DNA of 7,023 nucleotides, taken from the NCBI RefSeq assembly GCF_014647055.1, contig NZ_BMOL01000042.1:1-7023 (forward strand), given 5' to 3'. Under the pieces are notes generated by a model. The model made no database searches, was not told where the DNA came from, and worked only from the letters and a program-made list of their open reading frames with translations. Positions 1 through 5,464 of this stretch are shown here, piece after piece; position 1 is the first letter of the stretch; every line of letters begins with the position of its first letter. The translations under genes and the position numbers were made by a program. This stretch comes from Deinococcus aerolatus. Its GTDB lineage: Bacteria > Deinococcota > Deinococci > Deinococcales > Deinococcaceae.

Positions 1-33
1 AAAAAAAGACCGCTCAGGCGCGAAGACCTAAAC

Positions 34-51
34 GGACAGTGGGGACTGTTC
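34..51 (+). promoter_or_regulatory. Hairpin in the rep leader
   Basis: A stem of ACAGT (36-40) and ACTGT (45-49) around a GGGG loop extends outward by a G-T wobble (35/50) and a G-C pair (34/51). It lies 36 bp before the rep start codon. It could act as an mRNA leader structure or a protein site controlling Rep synthesis; which one cannot be told from sequence. Confidence 0.35.
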
Positions 52-72
52 TCTAAGGGTACACGCCTGGGT

Positions 73-79
73 GGGAAGG
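73..79 (+). promoter_or_regulatory. Ribosome binding site of rep
   Basis: GGGAAGG ends 7 nt before the GTG at 87 and supports that codon as the start, in contrast to the genes at 3991 and 4176, which have no such site. Confidence 0.5.
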
Positions 80-86
80 CGTAAAG

Positions 87-977
87 GTGTCTAACACATT
101 CCCCCATCATCCATCCGTTACCATTACTCGCCCTGAACTCACTGCCGATACTGTCCTAGACGACATCACCACCCGTTTACCCACCACCGCTAGGGCGATC
201 TTTACTCTTCTGTTCGATACCGCCGTAAGCACCCTCCAGACCCGAGGCCACAGCCAGGGCGTTAGCCAGGTGGTGATTCATCAGCCTGTCGAGATCATGT
301 GCAGGGTGCTGGCGATCAGCCGCGTGACCTTCTACAAACACCTCCGCACCCTCAAGACCTGCGGCCTGGTTGACTCCAGAGGCCACACAGCGGATTGGTA
401 CGGCCTAGCACGGAAGACCGGCACCGTGTTTGCCGTCAGCTTTAAGGCAGGCCATAGCGCCCGCCTCCGTTGGTTTGATCTGAAGCACCAATGGCGCAAC
501 CTCCAGGCCGATACCGAATCAGGCACCCGCACCGCATGGCGATTCCTTCAGGGTTTACAGTCACACCCTTCAGCCAAGACAGCGGCAAACACAGCCCTAA
601 AAGCATGGGCCGTTAAACCCGGAACCACATCAAAACCCGTTACTAATGACTGTAAACCCACCGCGACGGAGTACGTCTACAGCCTGGATCTGCTGACTGA
701 CACGCACCCCACGCGCAGGGCAGAGTCCGTAGATCGGTACGCCAAGGCGCTGGCTGCTGGTTATGGCGATCACACCAACCTGAACTTTTGGCGTTGGTTG
801 CTATGGCGATCCATCGAGGGCGATCAGATCGGCCAGAACACCCTGTATCAGCTTCAGAACGCGCTGACCCGGCTCAAAGCGGACATCGAGGAGTGGAAAG
901 GGCTAAAGTCTCCTGGTGCGCTGCTAGTCCACCGGCTGAAGGTAGCAGGGATCTGGGACTCACTATCGCGTACTTAA
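87..977 (+). CDS. Probable plasmid replication initiator (Rep), 296 aa
   Basis: This is probably the initiator that binds the plasmid origin. It starts at GTG with the purine-rich GGGAAGG at 73-79 about 7 nt upstream. Residues about 65-120 read as a winged helix-turn-helix: a helix ending in VLAIS, a recognition helix around SRVTFYKHLRTLKT (78-91), GLVD, then a beta wing near 97-120. The C-terminal part (about 205-296) is helical, with Trp-rich stretches (FWRWLLW) and a long helix LQNALTRLKADIEEW near 260. From memory, the layout and C-terminal wording resemble Rep proteins of small Deinococcus plasmids. I do not see HUH or primase motifs, so theta replication is more likely than rolling circle. 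It is the only gene here that fits replication and is GC-rich like the ribbon-helix-helix gene. A plasmid transcriptional regulator is the main alternative. Confidence 0.62.
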   Translation: MSNTFPHHPSVTITRPELTADTVLDDITTRLPTTARAIFTLLFDTAVSTLQTRGHSQGVSQVVIHQPVEIMCRVLAISRVTFYKHLRTLKTCGLVDSRGHTADWYGLARKTGTVFAVSFKAGHSARLRWFDLKHQWRNLQADTESGTRTAWRFLQGLQSHPSAKTAANTALKAWAVKPGTTSKPVTNDCKPTATEYVYSLDLLTDTHPTRRAESVDRYAKALAAGYGDHTNLNFWRWLLWRSIEGDQIGQNTLYQLQNALTRLKADIEEWKGLKSPGALLVHRLKVAGIWDSLSRT

Positions 978-1051
978 GCCATAACCTGATCCGTCGAATA
1001 AGAGCGTAGATCTTCACTTAAAACCAAACTAATAAGTGGTACAAAAATCCT

Positions 1052-1183
1052 ATGGTCATTCACATATTAGATGTATTATTTAGAGAACGCTCAGCACAAT
1101 TAATTAATAGAAGTAAAGTGTTTCTTATTGGAGGAGAATATTCATTTACAAATCGAAGAGATGTTGAATCTAGAATATTCTGA
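1052..1183 (+). CDS. Small ORF, 43 aa, upstream part of a split locus
   Basis: The reading frame runs from ATG at 1052 to TGA at 1181-1183 and encodes a 43-residue charged peptide beginning MVIHILDVLFRER. Without the TGA it would read on in the same frame into the protein that starts at 1193 (TGA-TGG-CAT-ACT-GTG), giving about 155 residues. No clear ribosome binding site precedes the ATG. I recognise no family. It may be a separate short gene, the 5' part of a gene broken by a nonsense change, or a chance frame. Confidence 0.3.
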   Translation: MVIHILDVLFRERSAQLINRSKVFLIGGEYSFTNRRDVESRIF

Positions 1184-1192
1184 TGGCATACT

Positions 1193-1519
1193 GTGAAGAA
1201 TATAGTAAAAATCGGAGATACGATCAGATACAGACATTCAATTACAAAAGAAATGAATGTATCGATAGTTGTCTCTATGGATGATAACGACTACGTTGTT
1301 GTAAATAGAGGGTTTCGTGAAAAAGTTTCAAGATGGAATGAAAAAATAGAGGTTAAATCAGAAAATGGTAATTTTATATATACTTTTGAATCTGAGAAAC
1401 AGCATAGAACTAATAATAAAAAGTTTTTGCCTCTAATTTTCTTAAATCTTGCTAAGTCAATGATTTTCCTATCGGTAATTTATTGGATTATTCAATTCTT
1501 CATAAGATATCCGGGATAA
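1193..1519 (+). CDS. Small protein with C-terminal membrane segment, 108 aa
   Basis: The function is unknown. The frame starts at GTG 1193. The N-terminal 50 residues alternate hydrophobic and polar positions (IGDTIRYRH, VSIVVSMDD, DYVVVNRG) and look like a small beta-barrel or SH3/KOW-like fold. Residues about 77-103 are a hydrophobic segment (PLIFLNLAKSMIFLSVIYWIIQFF) that should span the membrane, so the protein is probably anchored by its C-terminus with the barrel in the cytoplasm. No ribosome binding site is visible before GTG, and the frame is open upstream to the TGA at 1181, so the true N-terminus is uncertain. It is AT-rich, unlike rep before it, and is followed by a terminator-like hairpin, which supports a real transcription unit. 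Confidence 0.55.
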   Translation: MKNIVKIGDTIRYRHSITKEMNVSIVVSMDDNDYVVVNRGFREKVSRWNEKIEVKSENGNFIYTFESEKQHRTNNKKFLPLIFLNLAKSMIFLSVIYWIIQFFIRYPG

Positions 1520-1528
1520 AAAAGTTTG

Positions 1529-1548
1529 AAAGCCAATTCTGGCCTTTT
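1529..1548 (+). terminator. Terminator-like hairpin after the 1193-1519 gene
   Basis: AAAGCCA (1529-1535) pairs with TGGC-C-TTT (1540-1547) around the loop ATTC, with one bulged C, and the 3' arm runs into TTTT. It lies 9 bp after the stop codon. It is short but correctly placed for a rho-independent terminator. A perfect 10-bp palindrome, TATGATCATA, overlaps its end at 1548-1557. Confidence 0.45.
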
Positions 1549-1645
1549 ATGATCATAATGTGTAATTATCATACTTATTGATATCTGGACGCTGACGGCA
1601 AATCTACTTCTATTTGAGAGTAAATTGTTCTTGCCCTGACTCAGA

Positions 1646-1765
1646 GGCCAGGATAACGAGCTGCACCTGGACGTTCACAAAATGGACGAGTACCTCCTAA
1701 CCCAGTTCGGCAACACCGTGTCAGAAAACAAGCCCCCGGTAGGGTGCAGGGTCAGGAGTCGCTAG
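1646..1765 (+). pseudogene. Possible remnant of a GC-rich gene
   Basis: A 39-codon open stretch ends at TAG 1763-1765 and is bounded upstream by TGA at 1637. Its composition and wording (LHLDVHKMDEYL, then TQFGNTVSENKPP) look like real protein rather than random translation, and it lies at the 5' edge of a GC-rich island inside AT-rich DNA. An ATG at 1682 could start a 27-residue peptide. I cannot name the parent family. A chance frame in GC-rich DNA is a real alternative. Confidence 0.25.
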
Positions 1766-1808
1766 ACCTCACCGTACATGGCTGCCCTTCCCCGCTGAGT
1801 GGCCGGCT

Positions 1809-1970
1809 CTCTTGCTTGTTCACCGCTGCGCGGTAGGTAATCAACTTTGTTCCCGCTGGCTGGGCCTCTTGCCTGCTTGCCCCTACGGGGCTGGTAAGGA
1901 ATTGTTCGGTGGCCCTGCCTGCTGACTGCCCTGGTGCTGGGTTCGTCGCCGCGCTGCGGCAGGTAAGGGA
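1809..1970 (+). repeat. Array of three shape-conserved hairpins
   Basis: Three perfect stem-loops, each with a 5-bp stem and 3-nt loop, occur at 1822-1834 (ACCGC-TGC-GCGGT), 1879-1891 (GCCCC-TAC-GGGGC) and 1948-1960 (GCCGC-GCT-GCGGC). Each is followed directly or within 1 nt by GGTAA (AGGTAA, TGGTAAGG, AGGTAAGG). The first two are preceded by CTCTTGCYTGYTT. Stem sequences differ while pairing is kept, so the structure appears to be what is conserved. Centres are 57 and 69 bp apart. No gene fills the region. It could be an array of protein-bound hairpins, a repetitive palindromic element, or part of a small RNA. Confidence 0.5.
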
Positions 1971-2207
1971 GGGATGCGCCTCTGCTTTTGCGCCTGCCTA
2001 CCGTCTGTCTTTCTGTCTAGGGGAAGCACCAGAAGAACAACTGACCCGGAGTTTGTCAAGAGCGATTGGCTTACAAGTTTGAAACATCAATAAATGTACG
2101 TACTTATGACATATCCAGGAGATTTAGCAAGTGTACGCATGTGGTAATGTTAGTCAATATGGGCAGTATTCCCTACTACGTCCCTTTAATGTAATACATC
2201 AACTTGT
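1971..2207. other. Non-coding stretch between hairpin array and repeat region
   Basis: No convincing coding region is present. The first 70 bases stay GC-rich, with TGCGCCT repeated at 1975 and about 1989 and a pyrimidine-rich run around 2005-2020. After about 2050 composition turns AT-rich. I see no promoter, RNA gene or clear terminator. Confidence 0.4.
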
Positions 2208-2241
2208 AGACTTGTTCAACTCTCAGACTTGTTCAACTTGA
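2208..2241 (+). repeat. 17-bp tandem repeat, two copies
   Basis: AGACTTGTTCAACT occurs at 2208-2221 and 2225-2238, giving a 17-bp period with 14 identical bases per unit. A related ACTTGT lies just before the first copy. A period near 17-22 bp is typical of plasmid iterons, but two copies are few, and the block is over 1.2 kb from the end of rep. Confidence 0.5.
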
Positions 2242-2724
2242 TGAAGTTAACAACTATCATTACTTGGCTTAAATGACAGACTTGATGGAATAAAAGAATA
2301 TGAATGTTATAGCAACTTCACTTGTTAGTTAACTATTCCGTGAGATGTTACTCGTTACTTGCGTAACTTCATAACACTTCATAGTTAATCGTACTTCCAC
2401 CAACTGCAGATTCTATCGAATCGTTTAATACACATTCCTGTCAATGATAGCTGTGTGTAATAGAATTATAACAAGACGCGGAGTTGCCATTAAATTCAGC
2501 AAAGTAAGATAGGCAAAGCCAATATAACCCCCGACCAATGAAACAGTAAAACAGTATTATCCTAATCTTTAGGTGTCAATGCAGTTACGATGATAGCTGT
2601 GTCTAGTGTATTGTTCTATTGATTAGACTGGAGATAAGGACATGCCCCGCAATTGACCATTTAAGTACCTACAAGACGTAGCTAGCGCACATAGGTATAT
2701 TTACCCACATCCACAACTACTAAG

Positions 2725-2744
2725 CCTTATATAACCTTATATAG
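2725..2744 (+). repeat. 10-bp tandem repeat CCTTATATA(A/G)
   Basis: CCTTATATAA is followed immediately by CCTTATATAG. This very AT-rich pair lies within the dispersed repeat region and could be an easily melted segment or carry overlapping -10-like boxes. Confidence 0.35.
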
Positions 2745-2781
2745 ACACGCATCTAAAGATGTCGAAGTCAATACTCTGTCG

Positions 2782-2843
2782 ATGATAGCTGTATTAGTAG
2801 ACAACACTAGTCCGCATGGTTAGAACCATATAACAGCTATCAT
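2782..2843. repeat. Nested inverted repeat
   Basis: The outer arms are ATGATAGCTGT (2782-2792) and its exact complement ACAGCTATCAT (2833-2843). Inside is a second perfect hairpin, ATGGTT (2816-2821) and AACCAT (2824-2829), with a 2-nt spacer. It is the most symmetrical point of the dispersed repeats and a candidate centre for protein binding. Confidence 0.45.
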
Positions 2844-2921
2844 AGAGACTACTGTGAATCTACTTTAGTTATCCATATCTATCACAGCTATAATTGAACT
2901 AATGTTGACTTGTAGAACTGG

Positions 2922-3502
2922 GTGCGGTTCACAACGGGAACCAGGAGGTATTCGTGCAACGAATGCCGGAGGAGGGGCATGTCTTACCCGATGAAGATGT
3001 GTATTAAATAGAATTACTATATTGATTTATTTATTAACTTTCTTCAAATTTGTAGCTGAATAGATTGTACTTAACTGTGAAGTCTTGTGAGTTATCCGTA
3101 GATAACGAGCAAGAAATAACGGAACAGTTATAGCCGGGAAGATTAGTGTTTCAATGTGTATCAACAGTTCCATGTATGGAACTACGAGATGTTTGTGAGC
3201 AAACATCGAGAGGAGGTAAGCGAAATAAGGTTGACAGTTAAAGTCTGTGACTGTGGCAAGTAGATAGAAGTTGACATGTAAGCGTATATCGAACACTAAC
3301 CATCTTTTGAGTTAGTGAGAGATTAGCGTTACGGGCAGGGTTAACACTAAAGCTGGTGAATGATAGTGTTGCAAATCTTCAAAGTATCAAAGTTTATCAA
3401 TTTGCTAAAGCTAGTGCGGATGCCGGATGAAATGAGGCTCTGTAAACCACCGTACAGGCCAGTAGACTGTTCTGAAGGGTAAAGTACCCTGGTAAATCTC
3501 CT
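2922..3502 (+). ncRNA. Highly structured RNA, probable 5' part (domains I-III) of a group II intron
   Basis: No credible gene lies here on the plus strand, but perfect hairpins follow one another: 2947-2967 (9 bp, one wobble, loop GCA), 3091-3106, 3116-3131, 3166-3183 (7 bp), 3188-3207 (8 bp), 3294-3317 (7 bp), 3343-3370 (7 bp) and 3476-3490 (6 bp, loop AAG). The region opens with GTGCG at 2922, the 5' boundary of group II introns. GGTAAGCGAAATAAGG at 3216 recalls domain I. The end (AGTAGACTG, then GAAGGGTAA and CCCT) resembles domain III of the lactococcal intron Ll.ltrB as I remember it. The 580-nt length matches domains I-III. No reverse transcriptase gene and no domain V (AGC...GTTC) follow: the DNA changes at about 3500 to the 3' end of an opposing gene. 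If this is an intron it is truncated and cannot splice alone. Another large structured RNA remains possible. Confidence 0.45.
2947..2967 (+). other. 9-bp hairpin at the 5' end of the structured RNA
   Basis: GGTATTCGT pairs with ACGAATGCC around loop GCA with one wobble. It follows a smaller stem, GGTTC (2926-2930) with GAACC (2938-2942). Both fit RNA folding on the plus strand. Confidence 0.5.
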
Positions 3503-3991
3503 CTAGAAGTCTATACAGGATAATTCATTTAAGGCACTAATTAGACCATCTAGTTTGAAAGTTAATACATTTAACCCAATACCGGGCTTATTTGGACGCA
3601 TTACAAGTTGTTTACTTAATAAGGCTTCGACAGTGAATACATTGATATAACTACTGTCCATAAATAGTGCTGTATTGCTGGACCCTGTATGCCAACCGCC
3701 CATCTGCTCCGTTTCTCTTTTATCAAATCTATAGGTTATTGAGTACTCTTCGCCTTTTTCATACCCTTCATCTGGGTGATATACAAATACACTAACACCC
3801 TCGATACCACACTTCCATACCAGGCCGCCTGTACCCTCTACTGCACTAGTCGCAATGAAACTACGGTTAGAATCGTCCAACGGATCTATAACTTCTCTAT
3901 ATAAGAAGTTGCCTATAGCGACATCGGCGGCCAATGTAGTTTGAATCGATAGTGAACTCAGCACCAAGAGAGAGGTCAAGAACTTTTTCAC
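3503..3991 (-). CDS. Small exported protein of unknown function, 162 aa
   Basis: I recognise no family. I chose GTG at 3991 as the start: it gives a textbook signal peptide (MKK, then the hydrophobic core FLTSLLVLSSLSIQTTLA), with likely cleavage after residue 21 (TLA-AD). A longer reading from GTG at 4027 adds 12 residues that spoil the signal. A TACGAT box 7 nt upstream and the lack of a ribosome binding site suggest a leaderless message. The mature part (about 140 residues) looks beta-rich, with aromatic and Gly/Asp-rich turns. It has exactly two cysteines (WKCGIEG and SCIDF at the C-terminus), which could form a disulfide outside the membrane. There is no lipobox. It is divergent from the ribbon-helix-helix gene, and its 3' end abuts the structured RNA. 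Confidence 0.7.
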   Translation of the reverse strand: MKKFLTSLLVLSSLSIQTTLAADVAIGNFLYREVIDPLDDSNRSFIATSAVEGTGGLVWKCGIEGVSVFVYHPDEGYEKGEEYSITYRFDKRETEQMGGWHTGSSNTALFMDSSYINVFTVEALLSKQLVMRPNKPGIGLNVLTFKLDGLISALNELSCIDF

Positions 3992-3998
3992 ACTGGGT

Positions 3999-4004
3999 AT
4001 CGTA
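3999..4004 (-). promoter_or_regulatory. -10 box for a leaderless transcript of the exported protein
   Basis: On the minus strand TACGAT matches TANNNT and is separated by 7 nt from the GTG at 3991, so transcription should begin at or next to the start codon. No convincing -35 is seen. This spacing is common for leaderless genes in Deinococcus. Confidence 0.45.
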
Positions 4005-4068
4005 CAGAGTTCGCCTTCACGCGGCACGCAGATTTGAAAGTAGTCCCAATCGTACTCAACTTTTGCAT

Positions 4069-4082
4069 CTAACTGGCGTTAG
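4069..4082. promoter_or_regulatory. Operator-like inverted repeat 1
   Basis: CTAAC-TGGC-GTTAG is a perfect 5-bp inverted repeat in the divergent intergenic region. It shares TAAC(T)GGCGTTA with the palindrome at 4114-4126, 45 bp away, so both may bind the same dimeric protein; the ribbon-helix-helix protein encoded next door is the obvious candidate. Confidence 0.4.
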
Positions 4083-4113
4083 GTGAAAATGTTGCGGACG
4101 GTTTAGCAGCGGT

Positions 4114-4126
4114 ATAACGGCGTTAT
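4114..4126. promoter_or_regulatory. Operator-like inverted repeat 2
   Basis: ATAACG-G-CGTTAT is a perfect palindrome around a central G. It is followed by the 8-bp palindrome GCTATAGC at 4133-4140, which touches the -35 position of the promoter for the 4176 gene. The location suits an autoregulatory site. Confidence 0.45.
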
Positions 4127-4163
4127 GCGGTAGCTATAGCAAACACTCAACATCAGTTTAGTG

Positions 4164-4169
4164 TAAGTT
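4164..4169 (+). promoter_or_regulatory. -10 box for a leaderless transcript of the ribbon-helix-helix gene
   Basis: TAAGTT matches TANNNT and ends 6 nt before the ATG at 4176, with no ribosome binding site between. TAGTGT at 4159-4164 is an overlapping alternative. No good -35 is visible, which leaves room for regulation by a protein bound at the adjacent palindromes. Confidence 0.45.
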
Positions 4170-4175
4170 CTTGGC

Positions 4176-4670
4176 ATGACCAAAAAGCATGTCGGTGGTA
4201 GAGGCAGGAAGGCCAGCAACAAACACCAGACCTTCAGTATCAGCTTGCCTCCACACCTAAAGGACGCCTTGGACGCTGCTGTGACTGAAGAGGTCAGCCG
4301 GTCTGAAGTGGTGGCTGGACTCATCGAGGCCCATCTACTGAAGCAACCACCAGTGAGGCCAGCACCAGCAGCTAAGCCACCAGCACCGGCTAGGGCAGCA
4401 GCACCGCAGAAGAGACCAGCGAAGCCACCAGCTACTAACCTCCCTGCTGCTGTGACCGTGATAGCGCAGCAGGTAAGCCGAGGTCTGAAGTGGAAGCCAG
4501 AGAAGTACGCCGCTGCTGAGAAGTTGCTGGCTGAGGGTTACACCATCACCAGGAAGCCGGATAGCGCCGACTACACCACCGAGAAGGGCAGTCTAGTCTC
4601 ATGGCGCACCGTCCAGGCGCTGCTCAAGTTGGGTGTGGTGGTATCGCTTGATTGGCCAGCTGGGAAATAA
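4176..4670 (+). CDS. Ribbon-helix-helix DNA-binding protein with Pro/Ala linker, 164 aa
   Basis: This is a probable plasmid regulator of copy number, partition or its own promoter. Residues 17-25 (HQTFSISLP) form the DNA-contacting strand, 25-39 the first helix (PPHLKDALDAAVTEE) and 41-54 the second (SRSEVVAGLIEAHL), the CopG/Arc/MetJ pattern. A flexible linker at about 56-90, rich in Pro, Ala and Lys, joins a second domain (91-164) with a helix around KYAAAEKLLAEGYTI and an SLVSWRTVQALLKLGVV segment. That second domain is not one I recognise; its closing segment could be another helical DNA- or protein-binding unit. The basic N-terminus (MTKKHVGGRGRK) may add DNA contact. It is GC-rich like rep and codes toward the convergent restriction gene. 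The fold is firm; the role is inferred. Confidence 0.8.
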   Translation: MTKKHVGGRGRKASNKHQTFSISLPPHLKDALDAAVTEEVSRSEVVAGLIEAHLLKQPPVRPAPAAKPPAPARAAAPQKRPAKPPATNLPAAVTVIAQQVSRGLKWKPEKYAAAEKLLAEGYTITRKPDSADYTTEKGSLVSWRTVQALLKLGVVVSLDWPAGK

Positions 4671-4686
4671 TTGAACATGACTAATT

Positions 4687-4706
4687 AGATCTATATAGAA
4701 AGATCT
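4687..4706. terminator. Weak hairpin between convergent genes
   Basis: AGATCT occurs at 4687-4692 and 4701-4706. Being self-complementary, the two copies can pair around an 8-nt loop in either transcript. It lies between the stops of the ribbon-helix-helix gene and the restriction endonuclease gene, where a two-way terminator would be useful, but the stem is AT-rich and has no strong T run. Confidence 0.3.
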
Positions 4707-4719
4707 GACGTCCTTATAT

Positions 4720-5463
4720 TCATAGGAGTTTACTCTGATGATTAGCTTGAGGATTTTTGGGATTTACAAAGCTATCTTCGCCATGCTTGGAATAATAATA
4801 GAAGACACTTTTTTCAGCAATAGAATAGCACTTGTCTGTCATTTCAGCTTCGTCCCATTCTTTTTCTCTGAAATAAAACGTTCCTCTGTCAAATATTCCT
4901 TTTAATCCAGTGTTATGTAAATGCTCGTGATTTAATTTACCAAACATTGCTATTGTGGTAACTCTATCGAGAATTGTAGATCCATCTTCAAAGTCACATC
5001 CATCTCCGAAACATACAAACGGAAAGATAGATTCGCCCATTAAGGCTGTACGAAAGCCAATAACGTTCTTCCCCAGTCTTTCTATGGCATTTCCTTTTGC
5101 CTGCTTTGTTTTTCCTTCAGCCGCCCGGAGATTGTTTGTTCCTTGATTCTTTTTCTCGGCAATTAGAATAGGATAGGCTTTATCTTCTGTATCTAATATG
5201 GAAAGTATTCCACCATCAGGACGCATCGAAGATCGCTCGTGGTAATAATGGAACTCAGCTTCCGGAAACCTCTCACGCAGATTGGAGACTACAGTAGAGA
5301 GAAACCATTGGGTTTCTAATTTCAATCTTATTCCAGGGAATTTCTCCTCAAGCATTCTAGATACATTCGCTAAAGCTAGAACAAGCGCTTTCTCTTGCCT
5401 CGAAGAGGTTTGGTTTATTACAGTTCCGAGTCTCTGCAGTCTAAGATCTTCTTTCTTCGCCAT
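4720..5463 (-). CDS. Type II restriction endonuclease, EcoRI family, 247 aa
   Basis: It should cut unmethylated double-stranded DNA at a specific palindrome as a Mg-dependent dimer. The PD-(D/E)XK active site is complete: P82-D83, then E103 and K105 in AEKKNQG, with the D-to-E spacing (20) the same as EcoRI D91-E111. SSMRPDGG matches EcoRI SSIKPDGG, and GNAIER at 124-129 matches the EcoRI segment whose Asn141, Glu144 and Arg145 read AATT. Further matches are LDR near 165, a following FG, and EWDEAEM near 202 against EcoRI EWDSKIM. It is 30 residues shorter than EcoRI (277), partly from a tighter loop between the active site and GNAIER. The ATG lies 1 nt after the methyltransferase stop, with AAGGA (5470-5474) inside the last methyltransferase codons, implying coupled translation. 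Recognition is probably GAATTC or another site centred on AATT. Confidence 0.92.
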   Translation of the reverse strand: MAKKEDLRLQRLGTVINQTSSRQEKALVLALANVSRMLEEKFPGIRLKLETQWFLSTVVSNLRERFPEAEFHYYHERSSMRPDGGILSILDTEDKAYPILIAEKKNQGTNNLRAAEGKTKQAKGNAIERLGKNVIGFRTALMGESIFPFVCFGDGCDFEDGSTILDRVTTIAMFGKLNHEHLHNTGLKGIFDRGTFYFREKEWDEAEMTDKCYSIAEKSVFYYYSKHGEDSFVNPKNPQANHQSKLL

Positions 5464-5464
5464 T

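Larger units (their letters stand above)
1..133. repeat. Terminal direct repeat (circular overlap), copy 1
   Basis: These 133 bases recur without a difference at 6891-7023, the two extreme ends of the window. An exact end-to-end duplication of this length is the usual signature of a circular molecule assembled as a linear contig, so the true molecule is 6,890 bp. The repeat covers the rep leader and the first 15-16 codons of rep; the copy at the far end is the same DNA, not a second gene. A real terminal repeat of a linear element is the less likely alternative. Confidence 0.93.
2250..2893. repeat. Dispersed ATGATAGCTGTGT motif, three direct and three inverted copies
   Basis: Direct copies lie at 2444-2456 (exact), 2590-2602 (exact) and 2782-2794 (12 of 13). 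Inverted copies lie at 2833-2843 (11-bp core exact), 2883-2893 (one core mismatch) and 2250-2260 (one core mismatch). The third direct and first inverted copy face each other across 40 bp that hold a further hairpin. The region is AT-rich and has no credible gene, as expected of an origin or partition site bound by a plasmid protein. I cannot say which protein would bind. Degenerate remnants of a mobile element are an alternative. Confidence 0.5.

Noticed and set aside
177..532. Two minus-strand open frames within rep
   Set aside because: They are shadows of the rep reading frame in GC-rich DNA, with no start signals or protein-like composition.
788..1009. 73-aa plus-strand frame overlapping the end of rep
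   Set aside because: It is an out-of-frame overlap with no ribosome binding site; rep itself is coherent through its stop.
1052..1519. Toxin-antitoxin pair
   Set aside because: Two small adjacent frames are suggestive, but the first shows no DNA-binding fold, the second no toxin motif, and they share one frame split by a stop.
1809..1970. CRISPR array
   Set aside because: The repeated elements share shape rather than sequence, spacing is uneven, and there are no cas genes.
2922..2970. Group II domain V ending in GTGCGGTTC
   Set aside because: The 3' strand wording fits, but no matching GAGC strand lies just upstream, so reading GTGCG as a 5' boundary is the better explanation.
3027..3296. 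89-aa minus-strand open frame
   Set aside because: It lies opposite the hairpin-rich RNA, has no ribosome binding site or recognisable domain, and its hydrophobic look follows from the AT-rich complement.
4103..4324. 73-aa minus-strand frame over the start of the ribbon-helix-helix gene
   Set aside because: It is antisense to a well-supported coding region and crosses its promoter.
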